Virus record (IMG/VR): IMGVR_UViG_3300036466_000208
Location: 1-46,490 of that record
Reading direction: 5' to 3' (one strand)
DNA: 46,490 nt
Source of the DNA: a virus
Part shown: positions 18,409-26,672 of the stretch, in pieces
Layout of the letters: each line of letters opens with the position of its first letter
How positions within the stretch are numbered: the stretch's first letter is position 1
Position numbers and translations under genes: made by a program
The notes under the pieces: generated by a model
What the model saw: the letters and a program-made list of their open reading frames with translations, nothing else
What the model was told of the DNA's origin: nothing
Databases searched by the model: none

Positions 18409-19578
18409 TCAGAAGTCTGCTTGTTCTTTGTCGTGGCGTATCTCTTGGAACTTAGGCAGACGCAAGTCTTTGCCACCTGAGCTTTCTTCCAGAGCAGTGA
18501 CCTTGAAGATTTTGCCGACCACAGAGTCTATTATAGTAGACTGCTTGTCCTTCTTCTTGCCCTTCTTATCCTTCTTGGACTTCTTGGGCTTGGCCTGTGC
18601 ATCTTCCAGCATCTTGGCAAGGTCTTCATGGGTGTAGCCTTTGCCTGGTCCTGCATTGATAACGTGGCCGTCACGGAAGCGGAATTGCAGCTTGCCTACC
18701 ATCCCCTCAAACTTGCCTGTGCCTTCCTCGAAGCCAACACACTCAAGGTCGTATGCAAGTCCCTTGACTATCTTCATGAAGTGATAGTTCTTGTGGCCGC
18801 ACACATAGGGATGCTTTGGGCTTTTGATTACGATACCTTCCTCACCCTGCTTGATAGCCTGCTTAAAGACAGCCTTAAGCTCCTTCTCATTCTGGACAAT
18901 GTATGTCTCGACAAGGTGAGAACGACCGCCAGTCTTCTTGCACTTGAGGGCCTTAGCCAGTGTGCCACGGCGCTCCTCGCAAGGAGTGTCAGTTTTACCC
19001 TCTATGAACTCCTCTATGGTGATGAAGTCAAAGAAAGCCAAGCGGCTCTCTGTCTTGAGGAACTCAACCTGCGGAGCCGTGAGGTCACGAGTACGGCTTG
19101 GGCCATGCAGAGCTTGGAACTTCTCAAGGCTCATAAGGTCACGAGGACAATACAGCTCACAGATATACAAGCCGTCTCTCTTGAACTTGAGCTTCTTCAT
19201 GCTGCCCAAGATAATATCTGTGTTGGTGAATGCGTTCCCTGTGCGGGAATAGATGCCCTTGGCCTCGCCCTTCTGCACCAAAACAGCTGCAAAGTTGCCG
19301 TCATACTTAATGTCAGCAATGTAAGGGAAGTCAGTTCTGTTCTTCTCCGCTACCACTTCCTCGCGGTGACGTACTTCCTGAAAGAACTTTGAACGATGCT
19401 TGAAATCAAGACCCAGTACAGTGAATAAATTTTCTGTGATTGCCATTTGCTTTACCCTTTTTCTAATTCGTTTAAGATACTTTGAGACAGGAGGCCGGGA
19501 AGCCTCAGCCTCCTTGACCTCCCGCCGGATTTGATTTAGATAGCGAATAACTATCTCTCCGTCAGGATTTGTCCCCAT
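18409..19578 (-). CDS. ATP-dependent DNA ligase
   Basis: Contains the nucleotidyltransferase motif ADIKYDG (the Lys takes AMP), an Arg-containing YSRTGN motif III-like segment, EGIVIKSP (motif IV) and FMKIVKG (motif V). T7 ligase has 359 residues. The ORF gives 389 from the ATG at 19578, or 345 from the ATG at 19446 (MAITENLFTVLG), which has AAGGG upstream. The extra N-terminal 44 residues are very basic and may be real or in-frame read-through of unrelated sequence. Near the C-terminus is a Lys-rich run (KPKKSKKDKKGKKKDK). A palindromic element is embedded in the coding sequence at 18526-18541. The ligase seals nicks in lagging-strand synthesis and recombination. Confidence 0.92.
   Translation of the reverse strand: MGTNPDGEIVIRYLNQIRREVKEAEASRPPVSKYLKRIRKRVKQMAITENLFTVLGLDFKHRSKFFQEVRHREEVVAEKNRTDFPYIADIKYDGNFAAVLVQKGEAKGIYSRTGNAFTNTDIILGSMKKLKFKRDGLYICELYCPRDLMSLEKFQALHGPSRTRDLTAPQVEFLKTESRLAFFDFITIEEFIEGKTDTPCEERRGTLAKALKCKKTGGRSHLVETYIVQNEKELKAVFKQAIKQGEEGIVIKSPKHPYVCGHKNYHFMKIVKGLAYDLECVGFEEGTGKFEGMVGKLQFRFRDGHVINAGPGKGYTHEDLAKMLEDAQAKPKKSKKDKKGKKKDKQSTIIDSVVGKIFKVTALEESSGGKDLRLPKFQEIRHDKEQADF
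18526..18541. promoter_or_regulatory. 16-bp near-palindrome inside the ligase gene
   Basis: The minus strand reads GTCTACTATAATAGAC within the ligase frame, where it encodes Ser-Thr-Ile-Ile-Asp. It lies about 130 bases upstream of the next gene (18400), so it could drive the small genes and the portal operon from inside ligase. Confidence 0.65.
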
Positions 19579-19726
19579 ATTGTGCGGCCTTTTGTGCTAA
19601 CTCTACCCTGTTGGGCAGGAAGGCATACTCTGAACCATCTACCCAGAGGATTAGTTGGTCGTTATGGTAAGTCGCCTTTACCTCTCGTCCCTCCTCTGTA
19701 GTAACAAAACCATCCTTGCCCATCAT
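19562..19726 (-). CDS. Second half of a collagen-like mini-gene (frame 2)
   Basis: A 54-codon frame starting MMGKDGFVTTEEGREVKATY and ending AAQYGDKS. Its double ATG overlaps the TGA stop of the preceding 29-codon frame. Read with a -1 shift, the Gly-X-Y pattern of the first frame carries on exactly (GLP-GMM-GKD-G), so the two frames look like one gene of about 83 codons. It ends within the start of the ligase frame. Reinitiation, programmed frameshifting, a recent mutation or a sequence error are all possible. Confidence 0.55.
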   Translation of the reverse strand: MMGKDGFVTTEEGREVKATYHNDQLILWVDGSEYAFLPNRVELAQKAAQYGDKS

Positions 19727-19812
19727 CCCGGTAGGCCCATAGGACCCGGAGGCCCTTGAACCTCACTAACACCAAGAAGTTTTCTTGCCTTAGCCTGTAG
19801 CCACTTAATCAT
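19723..19812 (-). CDS. First half of a collagen-like mini-gene (frame 1)
   Basis: A 29-codon frame: MIKWLQAKARKLLGVSEVQG followed by PPGPMGLPG and a TGA stop. The ATG overlaps the stop of the endonuclease VII gene (ATGA), so translation is probably coupled. The N-terminus is a basic amphipathic helix and the end is a perfect Gly-X-Y stretch, unexpected in the replication region. See the overlapping second frame. Confidence 0.55.
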   Translation of the reverse strand: MIKWLQAKARKLLGVSEVQGPPGPMGLPG

Positions 19813-20243
19813 TTCTTAGCTCTCCGTTTTCTTGCCAACTCATTGGCCCGTTTACGCTGGCGCTCTCGCTGCTCAAGAAGTGTCTCAGCGTGTGGGTGTA
19901 TCCACTTCTTCTTGAGGTTATTGGGGTCTCTGTAAGCTGCAAGCCTCTGGATAATCTCATCGAAACCAATCTTGCCAACATCCAGTCTGGTTATAATTCC
20001 GTTTAGTTTACCTTCAAGGCCATTGCAGTTGTTACACAGAGCGCCCCGGATATACCCAGTCTTGTGGCAGTGGTCAAGAGTCACAATCAGACGCTTGAGG
20101 TTACGGCCACAGATAGGGCACACCCAGTCTTGCTTCTTCGCCAGCTTGTCCCTCACCTTTGCTATTTTAGAGTGAGGGATTCGCTTCTGTTTAACGATTG
20201 CGGCAGGAGTGATAACCCGGTGTTTCGGACTCCTTCTCGCCAT
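19809..20243 (-). CDS. Recombination endonuclease VII family (Holliday junction resolvase)
   Basis: 144 residues with CPICGRNLKR, then LDHCHKTGYIRGALCNNCN. This is the Zn-binding His-Me finger motif of endonuclease VII proteins, with two CxxC pairs flanking the catalytic DH. Both ends are very basic. It sits just after the exonuclease, where T7-like phages need a junction resolvase to debranch concatemers and degrade host DNA. T7 uses an unrelated endonuclease I (gp3), so this is a replacement of one enzyme by another. ATG follows GGGAG. Confidence 0.92.
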   Translation of the reverse strand: MARRSPKHRVITPAAIVKQKRIPHSKIAKVRDKLAKKQDWVCPICGRNLKRLIVTLDHCHKTGYIRGALCNNCNGLEGKLNGIITRLDVGKIGFDEIIQRLAAYRDPNNLKKKWIHPHAETLLEQRERQRKRANELARKRRAKK

Positions 20244-20254
20244 TGTTTATCTCC

Positions 20255-21355
20255 CTAGAAAGGAATGTCGTCTTCTTCAACTGGAGTGTAAGGCAGCTTG
20301 TGCTTAGGCATGTATATATCTCCCTCATGCCTCTGCATCCAAGCAAGACGGGCTTGCTCTACAAACATATCCTTCCAGTTGACCTCGATTATCTGGCCGT
20401 CCCAAGTCTTAAAGTCGAACTTGTCCTTGCCATACTTGCGCTTATATAGGTTCTTCACAAGCTTATCCATCTCCTTCACCTTATTTAAAGGCTCCAGATA
20501 GTCATAAGCTTGGTTCATCCCTACACGAGGAAGACCGCCATAGTTATCAACTGCATCACCCATGAGTAGCTGAGCATAGAAGAACTTCATGCCTGCCCCT
20601 TTGAGTGCTGTCATTTTGTTGGTCTTAGGATGCCACTCAGGCTCAAGCCAGCCCACTTCATCTACCCAGAATGGCTCCCCTTTATTAACGTCTGGGTTAG
20701 AATGCCAACCGGGAATCATCCTGAGGTCTTTATCCTTGGACACAATGACAGTTCGAGAGAACCGCTTAGCCATGATAGAGCCTTGCTCTGCTCCCTCCTC
20801 TACCAGCTCCTCATTGCACTGGAACTGCTCTATAGCCATGAGGTCGTCTGCCTCGTTGTCATAAGCAACAACAGCTCCATGAATCTTTTCAAGATACCAC
20901 TTGATAAGAGAGAAGAAAGGAGGCTTAGGCTTACCACGATTGCCCTTGTACTCCTTGCTGAATGCAGTAGAGTATCGGTACTGCTGACGGCCAGCTGTCA
21001 GGTAGAGCTTAGCTGAGTCGCACTCTGCCCTTCTCACCCAAGTGTTGACCATTTCATTACAGTGGTCGATAGCGGACTTACAGCAAGACAGCTCCATCAT
21101 AAAGCGGAATGATTCATCTGATTCAGCAATGAGCATCTGTTGGTTAGAAGACACAATAGCCTTGTACCAATCCTCCTCGCTCTGACAGAAACCAACTATG
21201 TATGGGATAAGGTCAGCATCAATAAGTGCTGTTTTCTCTCCTTCTGTCGGCCAAACCTTAAGCTGTATCTGCTCGCCTTCATCCCATTGTGGTTCGCATA
21301 CGTTATCTACGTCCCACTCTGGAGCTGCTTTGAGCTTCTGCTTTTTCTTTCCCAT
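20255..21355 (-). CDS. 5'-3' exonuclease (T7 gp6-like, FEN/PIN fold)
   Basis: 366 residues; T7 gp6 has 300. It carries the acidic metal ligands of the family (ALIDADLIPY, DNEADDLMAIEQ, VIVSKDKDLRMIPG) and the helix-hairpin-helix LLMGDAVDNYGGLPRVG. The N-terminus adds a Lys-rich extension, and the C-terminus is acidic. The enzyme removes RNA primers and supplies nucleotides by degrading host DNA. The ATG lies only six bases after the palindrome at 21361 with no Shine-Dalgarno site, so a transcript starting in that element would be nearly leaderless. Confidence 0.92.
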   Translation of the reverse strand: MGKKKQKLKAAPEWDVDNVCEPQWDEGEQIQLKVWPTEGEKTALIDADLIPYIVGFCQSEEDWYKAIVSSNQQMLIAESDESFRFMMELSCCKSAIDHCNEMVNTWVRRAECDSAKLYLTAGRQQYRYSTAFSKEYKGNRGKPKPPFFSLIKWYLEKIHGAVVAYDNEADDLMAIEQFQCNEELVEEGAEQGSIMAKRFSRTVIVSKDKDLRMIPGWHSNPDVNKGEPFWVDEVGWLEPEWHPKTNKMTALKGAGMKFFYAQLLMGDAVDNYGGLPRVGMNQAYDYLEPLNKVKEMDKLVKNLYKRKYGKDKFDFKTWDGQIIEVNWKDMFVEQARLAWMQRHEGDIYMPKHKLPYTPVEEDDIPF

Positions 21356-21360
21356 AATGA

Positions 21361-21376
21361 GTCTACTATAATAGAC
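21361..21376. promoter_or_regulatory. 16-bp near-palindrome directly before the exonuclease gene
   Basis: The minus strand reads GTCTATTATAGTAGAC, then TCATT and the ATG. The spacing is too short to fit a normal leader with a ribosome site. Confidence 0.7.
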
Positions 21377-21392
21377 TGGCCCGAAGGCCAGT
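21375..21392 (-). terminator. UUCG-tetraloop hairpin before the exonuclease gene
   Basis: A 7-bp stem ACTGGCC/GGCCAGT closes a TTCG loop with a C-G pair, the very stable UUCG tetraloop arrangement. It starts just after the stop of the 87-residue gene. No T-run follows, so it may stabilise or separate messages rather than terminate them. Confidence 0.55.
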
Positions 21393-21396
21393 GAGA

Positions 21397-21660
21397 TTAG
21401 TCCAAAGGAGTATAGCCGTCCTCGAAGACGTCAGCAGGAGACCAGCTAACATACTCTTTAGGAGTGCCACAGTTATAAACAACCAGATAACCGTCACGCT
21501 CTGGGTCTTCATCATCTGGGATTGTCCAACCACGCACCCGGTTATAGGTGCCTAGCTTTAGCGGGAGGGCGTGAACCCGCTTATGACACTGATACTCTGT
21601 CATTTCTACTGCTGACATAGATTTGTTAGCTACACAAGCCGATAGAGAAACCATTGCCAT
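21397..21660 (-). CDS. Conserved small phage protein of unknown function
   Basis: 87 residues starting MAMVSLSACVANKSMSAVEM after AAGGAG. The middle and end (DGYLVVYNCGTPKEYVSWSP, VFEDGYTPLD) match a sequence pattern I recognise in many phage genomes, where it has no assigned function. An inner start at MSAVEM is possible, but it lacks a ribosome site. It lies between the candidate ssDNA-binding protein and the exonuclease. Confidence 0.75.
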   Translation of the reverse strand: MAMVSLSACVANKSMSAVEMTEYQCHKRVHALPLKLGTYNRVRGWTIPDDEDPERDGYLVVYNCGTPKEYVSWSPADVFEDGYTPLD

Positions 21661-21662
21661 GA

Positions 21663-22694
21663 TTAGTACTCCTTGCTTTCGTCAAGCTTCTCGCGCTTCT
21701 TTCCCTTGCCCTTCTTGGACTTCTCCTTATCCCCCTTGCTCTTTTCAGAGAGCTTGGCAAAGTCTGGCTTGTCCTTACGGATTTTGGCTACTACCTTCTC
21801 AGCCTCAGAGCCGGGGAAGTTAACAGCCTCAAGCACATAGTCCTTCACCTGAGTGATGGGATTCAGCTCAAGCATGGCTTCCTTGGTCATGCAATCCAAG
21901 TTAGGCACAGCATGGCCCTTCTTGGTGGCGGCAGGGATTGCCTTGGCCTCAGCAAGACCGGGAGACTTAATGTCACCACGTAGATACATATAGCCCTTGT
22001 CTGAGGTGAACACCTCACCCATAGCTGTATTGTCCATGAGGTCAGCAGGAGTCTTGCACTCAAGGGCATTCATCATCTTAGTCCATTGCGCTTTCTTGTT
22101 GCCCTTAAGCGCCTTGAACACATGATAGACAATCGCTGGCTCTTTGGAGGTCAGCTTAATCTTGCCCTTATTCTTGTCCACCTTGTACGGCCAGCACTCT
22201 GCCACCACGGCGATACCAGAAGTGGCCTTCTCTGCCTTCTTGCCGTCAAAGACAAAGTGAACCTGTCCGACTGAGATAACAGACCGGAAACGAATCAGGA
22301 CAGGAGTTGTACCCTGTGGCAGTTTGAAGAAGTCAGCACCTGAGCTTTCGGTTTCATCCCAGCTCTTGTCTGCCTTCTTGTTCGTTGCCTTATCTGAGGA
22401 CTCCTTAGCGGCGCTCTCAGCGGCTTTGTCCTTAGCCTTGCCCTTTGCCTTCTTGTCAGCTTTGGACTGCTCAGGGGCTTGCTCAGGAGCCTTCTTGCCC
22501 TTCTTCTTCTTCTGCTCCTCGGCTGGAGCTGCCTTCTTGTCTTTCTTCGCCATCTTATAGCCCTTTAGTTTGATGATTAAATGATAAGGATTGAGGCACT
22601 CACCCTTGCACTTACAGGCTCGTGCCACCTTGTACCCTTTGGGAATCAATGAGAACTCCCTGAGGTATGCTTGCTCTAGTGCGTGTCTTTCCAT
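21663..22694 (-). CDS. Candidate ssDNA-binding protein (gp2.5 slot) with HNH-like N-terminal extension
   Basis: 343 codons from the ATG at 22694. An inner ATG at 22553 (MAKKDKKAAPAEEQ, 296 residues) is also plausible and may be the real start. The first 47 residues hold ACKCKGECLNPYHLI, reminiscent of the short Cys/Asn-Pro-x-His pieces in HNH proteins. A Lys/Ala/Glu-rich linker follows (residues about 48-110). The core (FKLPQGTTPVLIRFRSVISV, VGQVHFVFDGKK, VAECWPYKV) is beta-rich, as in OB folds. The C-terminus is Lys/Glu/Ser-rich. Position next to DNA polymerase and exonuclease supports an ssDNA-binding role, but the acidic Phe-ended tail of T7 gp2.5 is absent, so this is inference. Confidence 0.6.
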   Translation of the reverse strand: MERHALEQAYLREFSLIPKGYKVARACKCKGECLNPYHLIIKLKGYKMAKKDKKAAPAEEQKKKKGKKAPEQAPEQSKADKKAKGKAKDKAAESAAKESSDKATNKKADKSWDETESSGADFFKLPQGTTPVLIRFRSVISVGQVHFVFDGKKAEKATSGIAVVAECWPYKVDKNKGKIKLTSKEPAIVYHVFKALKGNKKAQWTKMMNALECKTPADLMDNTAMGEVFTSDKGYMYLRGDIKSPGLAEAKAIPAATKKGHAVPNLDCMTKEAMLELNPITQVKDYVLEAVNFPGSEAEKVVAKIRKDKPDFAKLSEKSKGDKEKSKKGKGKKREKLDESKEY

Positions 22695-25333
22695 GAGTGG
22701 CCTATTTTGTATTCTCCGGCAAGAGGTGTCCTGATACCAAGATACTTCCCGGCCTTCTCAAAGGCTTTGCAAAGCAAGTCGCCAGCTTTATGGAACTTGC
22801 GCTCTACAGTAACTTTCTTCTTGCCCTCTTTTACAATAGAGGGAGCAGACCAATACCCGCCAGATTCATGGTACATGATTCTCTTTTCTTCCTCCTTCCA
22901 AGCTTCCTTGCCAGTGGGTATCTTGTATCTGATACTTTCAACCTCTGGCAGCTTAACCTCAAGCTGGTACTCGTCATGGATTGAGGCAACTATCCTAGCC
23001 TCTACTCCCACTTCCTCGAACATATCCAGAGCTAGGTATAAGCCCCACTTCATACACAGAGAGCCAGTCATTTGCAGCAGGACGTTGAGAGCTGTGTGCT
23101 CCTTGACCTTGCCACCAGACTTTCTGACTCTGCCCCAGCGACCATCTACCGCCTTCATGTAGCCTCTCTCTCTGGCTGTCTCTTGGACACCAGCGATAAG
23201 GTCTTTCAGTAGTGGAAGCTCGTTCAGGAACCGCTGTACAACCTCCTCCATCTTGCGCTTGCTGATACCACAAACGAAAGCTAGGTTAGCTATGCCTGAG
23301 CCATAGAGGAACGCATAGATAAACGTCTTAGCCATGTCCCTGACAGGGAGGCCAGCTTTCTCTTGGTTGTGAGTATGTATGTCACCGTGAAGAATGATAG
23401 CCTCATAGTCAGGGTCATTCATAAAGTGCGAGAGCATACGCAGCTCAAGCCCGGCACCATCACATCCAAGGACAGCCCACCCATCGGAAGCAATAAACAA
23501 CCTACGCATTTCTTTGCCGTACAATCCACGAGAAGGAATGTTGACAACATACTTGTGTCTCATCCTAAAGGTGTTTGTACCAATGGCAAAGGCGGCAGCA
23601 GGAACGCGATAATCGCCATCATCATCCCATTGCTGCTCGTCCCAGAAATCCAAGCCGTACTGTTCCATTAACTCTTGGAACTCAAGTCCGCTTGCTGTGT
23701 CTCTGGCACGAGGGATGAGACCTCGACACTGACGCTTGCCATTCTGTTGTTTAGGCCATTGCCCATGCTCCCGGTAGTAGTCCATATCCTTCTTGTTGAG
23801 AATCTGGCCTCTCCTGTGGGTCACAACATAGTATTCCAGTAACATGGTAGCCCACTCAGGCGGCTTGTGTTTGCTCTTGGCCCAAGCGTCCATAGAATCT
23901 TGGTCGAGCTTGCCTGCCCACGGGTACTCAATGTCGCCGTGTTTATCTACATACTTCTCCTCATTCTCTGTGAGATTAACTCCACGCCAGCCATACTGAT
24001 AGAGAGTCTGTCTGACAACATCACGATTACCAAGCGAGACCTGCTCCCACACGATAGGAGTATAAGGCCCTCTGACAACTGGGTGCTTGTGGTCGTCCGG
24101 CGAACCCACAGCCTCAGGGTAGTCCTTGGTTGTTGTGGCGCTATAGTTGCCGCTCTTAGTCACCCAGCCCCAGTTAGTAGCACGAGAGCCACAGTGAGTA
24201 AGAACGTCTTTGGTGTACTTGACTTTGTTGGTGCGAGGATGGAATAACTTAGGGTCATGCCCTTCCTTCTTCCATTTCTTCTTGAGCTTCTTATTGACCT
24301 TCTCAGCCTCGGCCGCGCTCATCTTCACCACATAGGAGAGCTTCTGCTCCCCTGTTATCGAGTACTTAGGGTCAATCCCATACCTTGCCCTTGCCTTCTC
24401 TACCTCTGCTTCTTTAAGTGGCTTCATCTTAATGCGCTGAGGTATGTGAGGAAGGCAAGCGTCAAGGATTCGCTGAGTGTGTTCGTCCAGAGTCTTGACC
24501 AACTTCCAAGCATAAGGAACATCAATCCTGAAACCACGATACTCTTGAGCTGCCATCTCCCAATAGAGGGTAAGCTCCATCCGGTAGGCATCTGCAATAG
24601 TCAGCCCTGTTACAGGGTGAGGCGCATCCTGCTCTTGCCACTCCAACCACAGATAGTCGAAGAAGTCCTCTCCTATCGCTACGTCTTCCCAGCATCGGTG
24701 AATCATGTGGTCAGTGAGGTGAGTCCAGTCCTCGTTCTCTGGCTTATAGCGGCCAATACGTATGCCGTGTGCCTCGATAGAGTGAGCACCCATGTTACCC
24801 TTACCCATTGCATAAGCTTCACGAGGAGGCTTACGCTCAGGGTTAAGCAGCTGAGACATTACGAGGGTATCCATTACCCTCATTGGGTATTGTTTCTTTC
24901 GCTTCTTCCCGCCTTTAGGTTTCTGCTTATGCGTGATAGTAACCTTACCGGGCCAAGTCTTCCTGAGTGCATGGCCGTCATAGCCTACCCAGTTCTGAGC
25001 AATCAAAACATCAAGCTCGTTTATGAACTTGACACCATCAAGCAAGAATCCGTCTTGCTCTCCTTCCCACTCATCCAGCCATACCCTGTCTTTAGGGTCT
25101 CGCTTTTCATATGGGTCGAAGAAAACAAAGGTCTGTCCTGTCTCTTTGTCCTTAAGCACAATAACGTGCTGGTCTTGCACTTGCTCAGGACGCAAGACAG
25201 GGACTAGCCCTCTTGCCTCAGTATCCAGAGTACACACCCGGCCAGTTCCAGAAGGCCGCTCAGCAGAGTTGCCGAACTTAGAGGGGTAGTAAGGGTACTC
25301 CTTAATCTTCCCCTTCTTCTTTTTCTTAGCCAT
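22676..25333 (-). CDS. DNA polymerase, family A with 3'-5' exonuclease (gp5-like)
   Basis: 885 residues, longer than T7 gp5 (704) and nearer SP6-type enzymes. The proofreading domain has CTLDTEARGL (Exo I), AQNWVGYDGHAL (Exo II) and HRCWEDVAIGEDFF (Exo III-like). The polymerase domain has VLGCDGAGLELRML (motif A), RDMAKTFIYAFLYGSG (motif B, finger helix) and IVASIHDEYQLEV (motif C). Lys-rich runs are present at the N-terminus (MAKKKKKGKIKE) and between Exo motifs (KPKGGKKRKKQ). ATG follows TGGAGAG directly after the palindrome at 25346. The 3' end overlaps the next start by 19 bases. Confidence 0.97.
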   Translation of the reverse strand: MAKKKKKGKIKEYPYYPSKFGNSAERPSGTGRVCTLDTEARGLVPVLRPEQVQDQHVIVLKDKETGQTFVFFDPYEKRDPKDRVWLDEWEGEQDGFLLDGVKFINELDVLIAQNWVGYDGHALRKTWPGKVTITHKQKPKGGKKRKKQYPMRVMDTLVMSQLLNPERKPPREAYAMGKGNMGAHSIEAHGIRIGRYKPENEDWTHLTDHMIHRCWEDVAIGEDFFDYLWLEWQEQDAPHPVTGLTIADAYRMELTLYWEMAAQEYRGFRIDVPYAWKLVKTLDEHTQRILDACLPHIPQRIKMKPLKEAEVEKARARYGIDPKYSITGEQKLSYVVKMSAAEAEKVNKKLKKKWKKEGHDPKLFHPRTNKVKYTKDVLTHCGSRATNWGWVTKSGNYSATTTKDYPEAVGSPDDHKHPVVRGPYTPIVWEQVSLGNRDVVRQTLYQYGWRGVNLTENEEKYVDKHGDIEYPWAGKLDQDSMDAWAKSKHKPPEWATMLLEYYVVTHRRGQILNKKDMDYYREHGQWPKQQNGKRQCRGLIPRARDTASGLEFQELMEQYGLDFWDEQQWDDDGDYRVPAAAFAIGTNTFRMRHKYVVNIPSRGLYGKEMRRLFIASDGWAVLGCDGAGLELRMLSHFMNDPDYEAIILHGDIHTHNQEKAGLPVRDMAKTFIYAFLYGSGIANLAFVCGISKRKMEEVVQRFLNELPLLKDLIAGVQETARERGYMKAVDGRWGRVRKSGGKVKEHTALNVLLQMTGSLCMKWGLYLALDMFEEVGVEARIVASIHDEYQLEVKLPEVESIRYKIPTGKEAWKEEEKRIMYHESGGYWSAPSIVKEGKKKVTVERKFHKAGDLLCKAFEKAGKYLGIRTPLAGEYKIGHSWKDTH

Positions 25334-25345
25334 TGAGTCTCTCCA

Positions 25346-25361
25346 GTCTACTATAGTGGAC
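25346..25361. promoter_or_regulatory. Variant 16-bp element upstream of DNA polymerase
   Basis: The minus strand reads GTCCACTATAGTAGAC. This is the copy that looks most like known T7/SP6 promoters, because it contains CACTATAG. It overlaps the TAG stop of the preceding gene and is followed by TGGAGAG. Confidence 0.75.
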
Positions 25362-26047
25362 TACACTTTAATGATGCCCGGTGCGGTTAAGGTAGTGTGA
25401 ATGACCTTCTCCACTGTCTTGGTTACATCACGGTTAGCGTAACCCTCATGCAGCTTGACAGGGTAAAGAGGCCGCTTGTCTCCTGTCTTAATCAAGTGAC
25501 CTTCTATAGCGGCAACCGCCTCCTCTTTGCTGCTGAATATCATAGCCAGACCATTGGGGGTCACTGGTGTTGAGTGAACATAATTCAGGGCAATGATAAC
25601 CCAGCCAGTCTGACGAACAGGAACATCCTTGCAGGTAGGCTCCAGCTCACGCTCTGACACCACTGTTACCGCTGACTCTACTTCTTGCTCACCGTGTAGC
25701 TTGTTCATTTCTTCACTTCCTTTGTTTTCTGGAGGGTAGGCACCACGAAGACCACACTTGCATTTGTGGCCGTCCTCTAGGAACTGCATACACACAGTGC
25801 AATAAGGAGGGAACGGTCTCTGACTAACCAAGCCTAGCTTAACCTGAGCCTGATAGTTATCCTCCTCCATCGTTGCTTCTGCCTTGACAGCCTCCAATAG
25901 TCTGCTCTTTGTCCACTTACACCCAAGAGTTAGTGGACGGCTGCCTACGCGGGAACACAACTCTCTGTACAGAGCAAAGTACCCTGTAAGTCTTGCAATG
26001 TGCTCATCTTCTTTCTCCATAAGCTCCATGCTGCTCAAATAACTCAT
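25361..26047 (-). CDS. Hypothetical protein with CxxC-x9-CxC zinc-type motif
   Basis: 228 residues starting MSYLSSMELMEKEDEHIARL after GGAGG. Near residue 85 is CTVCMQFLEDGHKCKCG, a likely Zn knuckle with the same spacing as in the 117-residue gene upstream. The C-terminal half (GWVIIALNYVHSTPV, FSSKEEAVAAIEGHLI) looks like an alpha/beta domain. No enzyme motif is recognised. A T7-type promoter candidate lies just upstream. Confidence 0.75.
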   Translation of the reverse strand: MSYLSSMELMEKEDEHIARLTGYFALYRELCSRVGSRPLTLGCKWTKSRLLEAVKAEATMEEDNYQAQVKLGLVSQRPFPPYCTVCMQFLEDGHKCKCGLRGAYPPENKGSEEMNKLHGEQEVESAVTVVSERELEPTCKDVPVRQTGWVIIALNYVHSTPVTPNGLAMIFSSKEEAVAAIEGHLIKTGDKRPLYPVKLHEGYANRDVTKTVEKVIHTTLTAPGIIKV

Positions 26048-26062
26048 TGAAACCTCCGGTTA

Positions 26063-26088
26063 TCTTTCCCTGTACGGCGTTTTAATTA
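26063..26088 (-). promoter_or_regulatory. T3/T7-like promoter candidate before the 228-residue gene
   Basis: The minus strand reads AATTAAAACGCCGTACAGGG, then AAAGA. The layout equals the T3 promoter (AATTAA, ten bases, AGGGA), with the transcript predicted to start at GGG. It lies about 23 bases upstream of the ATG. Confidence 0.6.
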
Positions 26089-26672
26089 CGGCGCTGCTTA
26101 GCTTGGTGGTAGTTAAAGGCAGGGTCTAAGTGCTCGTCACCAATACGAGGCCCTGTCTCTCCGGGGATATAAGGCATGGTATGCCCTGTGATGATAGAGG
26201 TGCGCTCCTCCATCTGAATAGTGCTACCGCCTCTTGAGCGTACCTGCGACAAAGTGGAAATCAGGTTCTGAGTCTCGGTGTTCAGGGCATCTATCTTAGC
26301 CAGCATTTCCTGATACTGATTCAGGAACCAGAAGGGCACCACAACTACACCAGAGTCACGGAAGTTTTCATTAAGCTGCTCACACAGCTCTTTGAACCCG
26401 GCCACTTGGTTGAGGGTCAGACCATACTTAAGGCCAATCTCATTGACCTCTTTGTCCTTGGCAACCATTTCAGACACAGCACCGTCTATTGCTACCCGCT
26501 CGGCTTCCTGCTCCCTGTCGTACTGCTCGACAAGCTCCATCATCTGCCAGACCAAAGTAGACAACTGATTAAAGTCCATATGGTCAGGAGCCTTGAGCAG
26601 CATATCCTTAACCCGGTTGACGAACTCAGGCGCTGTGAGTTTTACATGCTTAGATAGTTGATTCTGTTCCAT
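26082..26672 (-). CDS. Hypothetical coiled-coil protein
   Basis: 196 residues starting MEQNQLSKHVKLTAPEFVNR after GGAGAAACGAAG. It is rich in Glu, Gln, Leu and Val in heptad-like order (residues about 15-140), followed by a Gly/Pro-containing tail (HTMPYIPGETGPRIGDEHLD). No membrane span. It lies in a run of unknown middle genes between primase-helicase and DNA polymerase, and the stop is inside the promoter candidate of the next gene. Confidence 0.72.
   Translation of the reverse strand: MEQNQLSKHVKLTAPEFVNRVKDMLLKAPDHMDFNQLSTLVWQMMELVEQYDREQEAERVAIDGAVSEMVAKDKEVNEIGLKYGLTLNQVAGFKELCEQLNENFRDSGVVVVPFWFLNQYQEMLAKIDALNTETQNLISTLSQVRSRGGSTIQMEERTSIITGHTMPYIPGETGPRIGDEHLDPAFNYHQAKQRRN

Noticed and set aside
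18628-19392. 254-codon plus-strand frame antisense to ligase
   Set aside because: Shadow of the ligase gene, which has clear nucleotidyltransferase motifs.
24257-25207. 316-codon plus-strand frame antisense to DNA polymerase
   Set aside because: The minus strand carries all polymerase motifs; this frame has none and no ribosome site.
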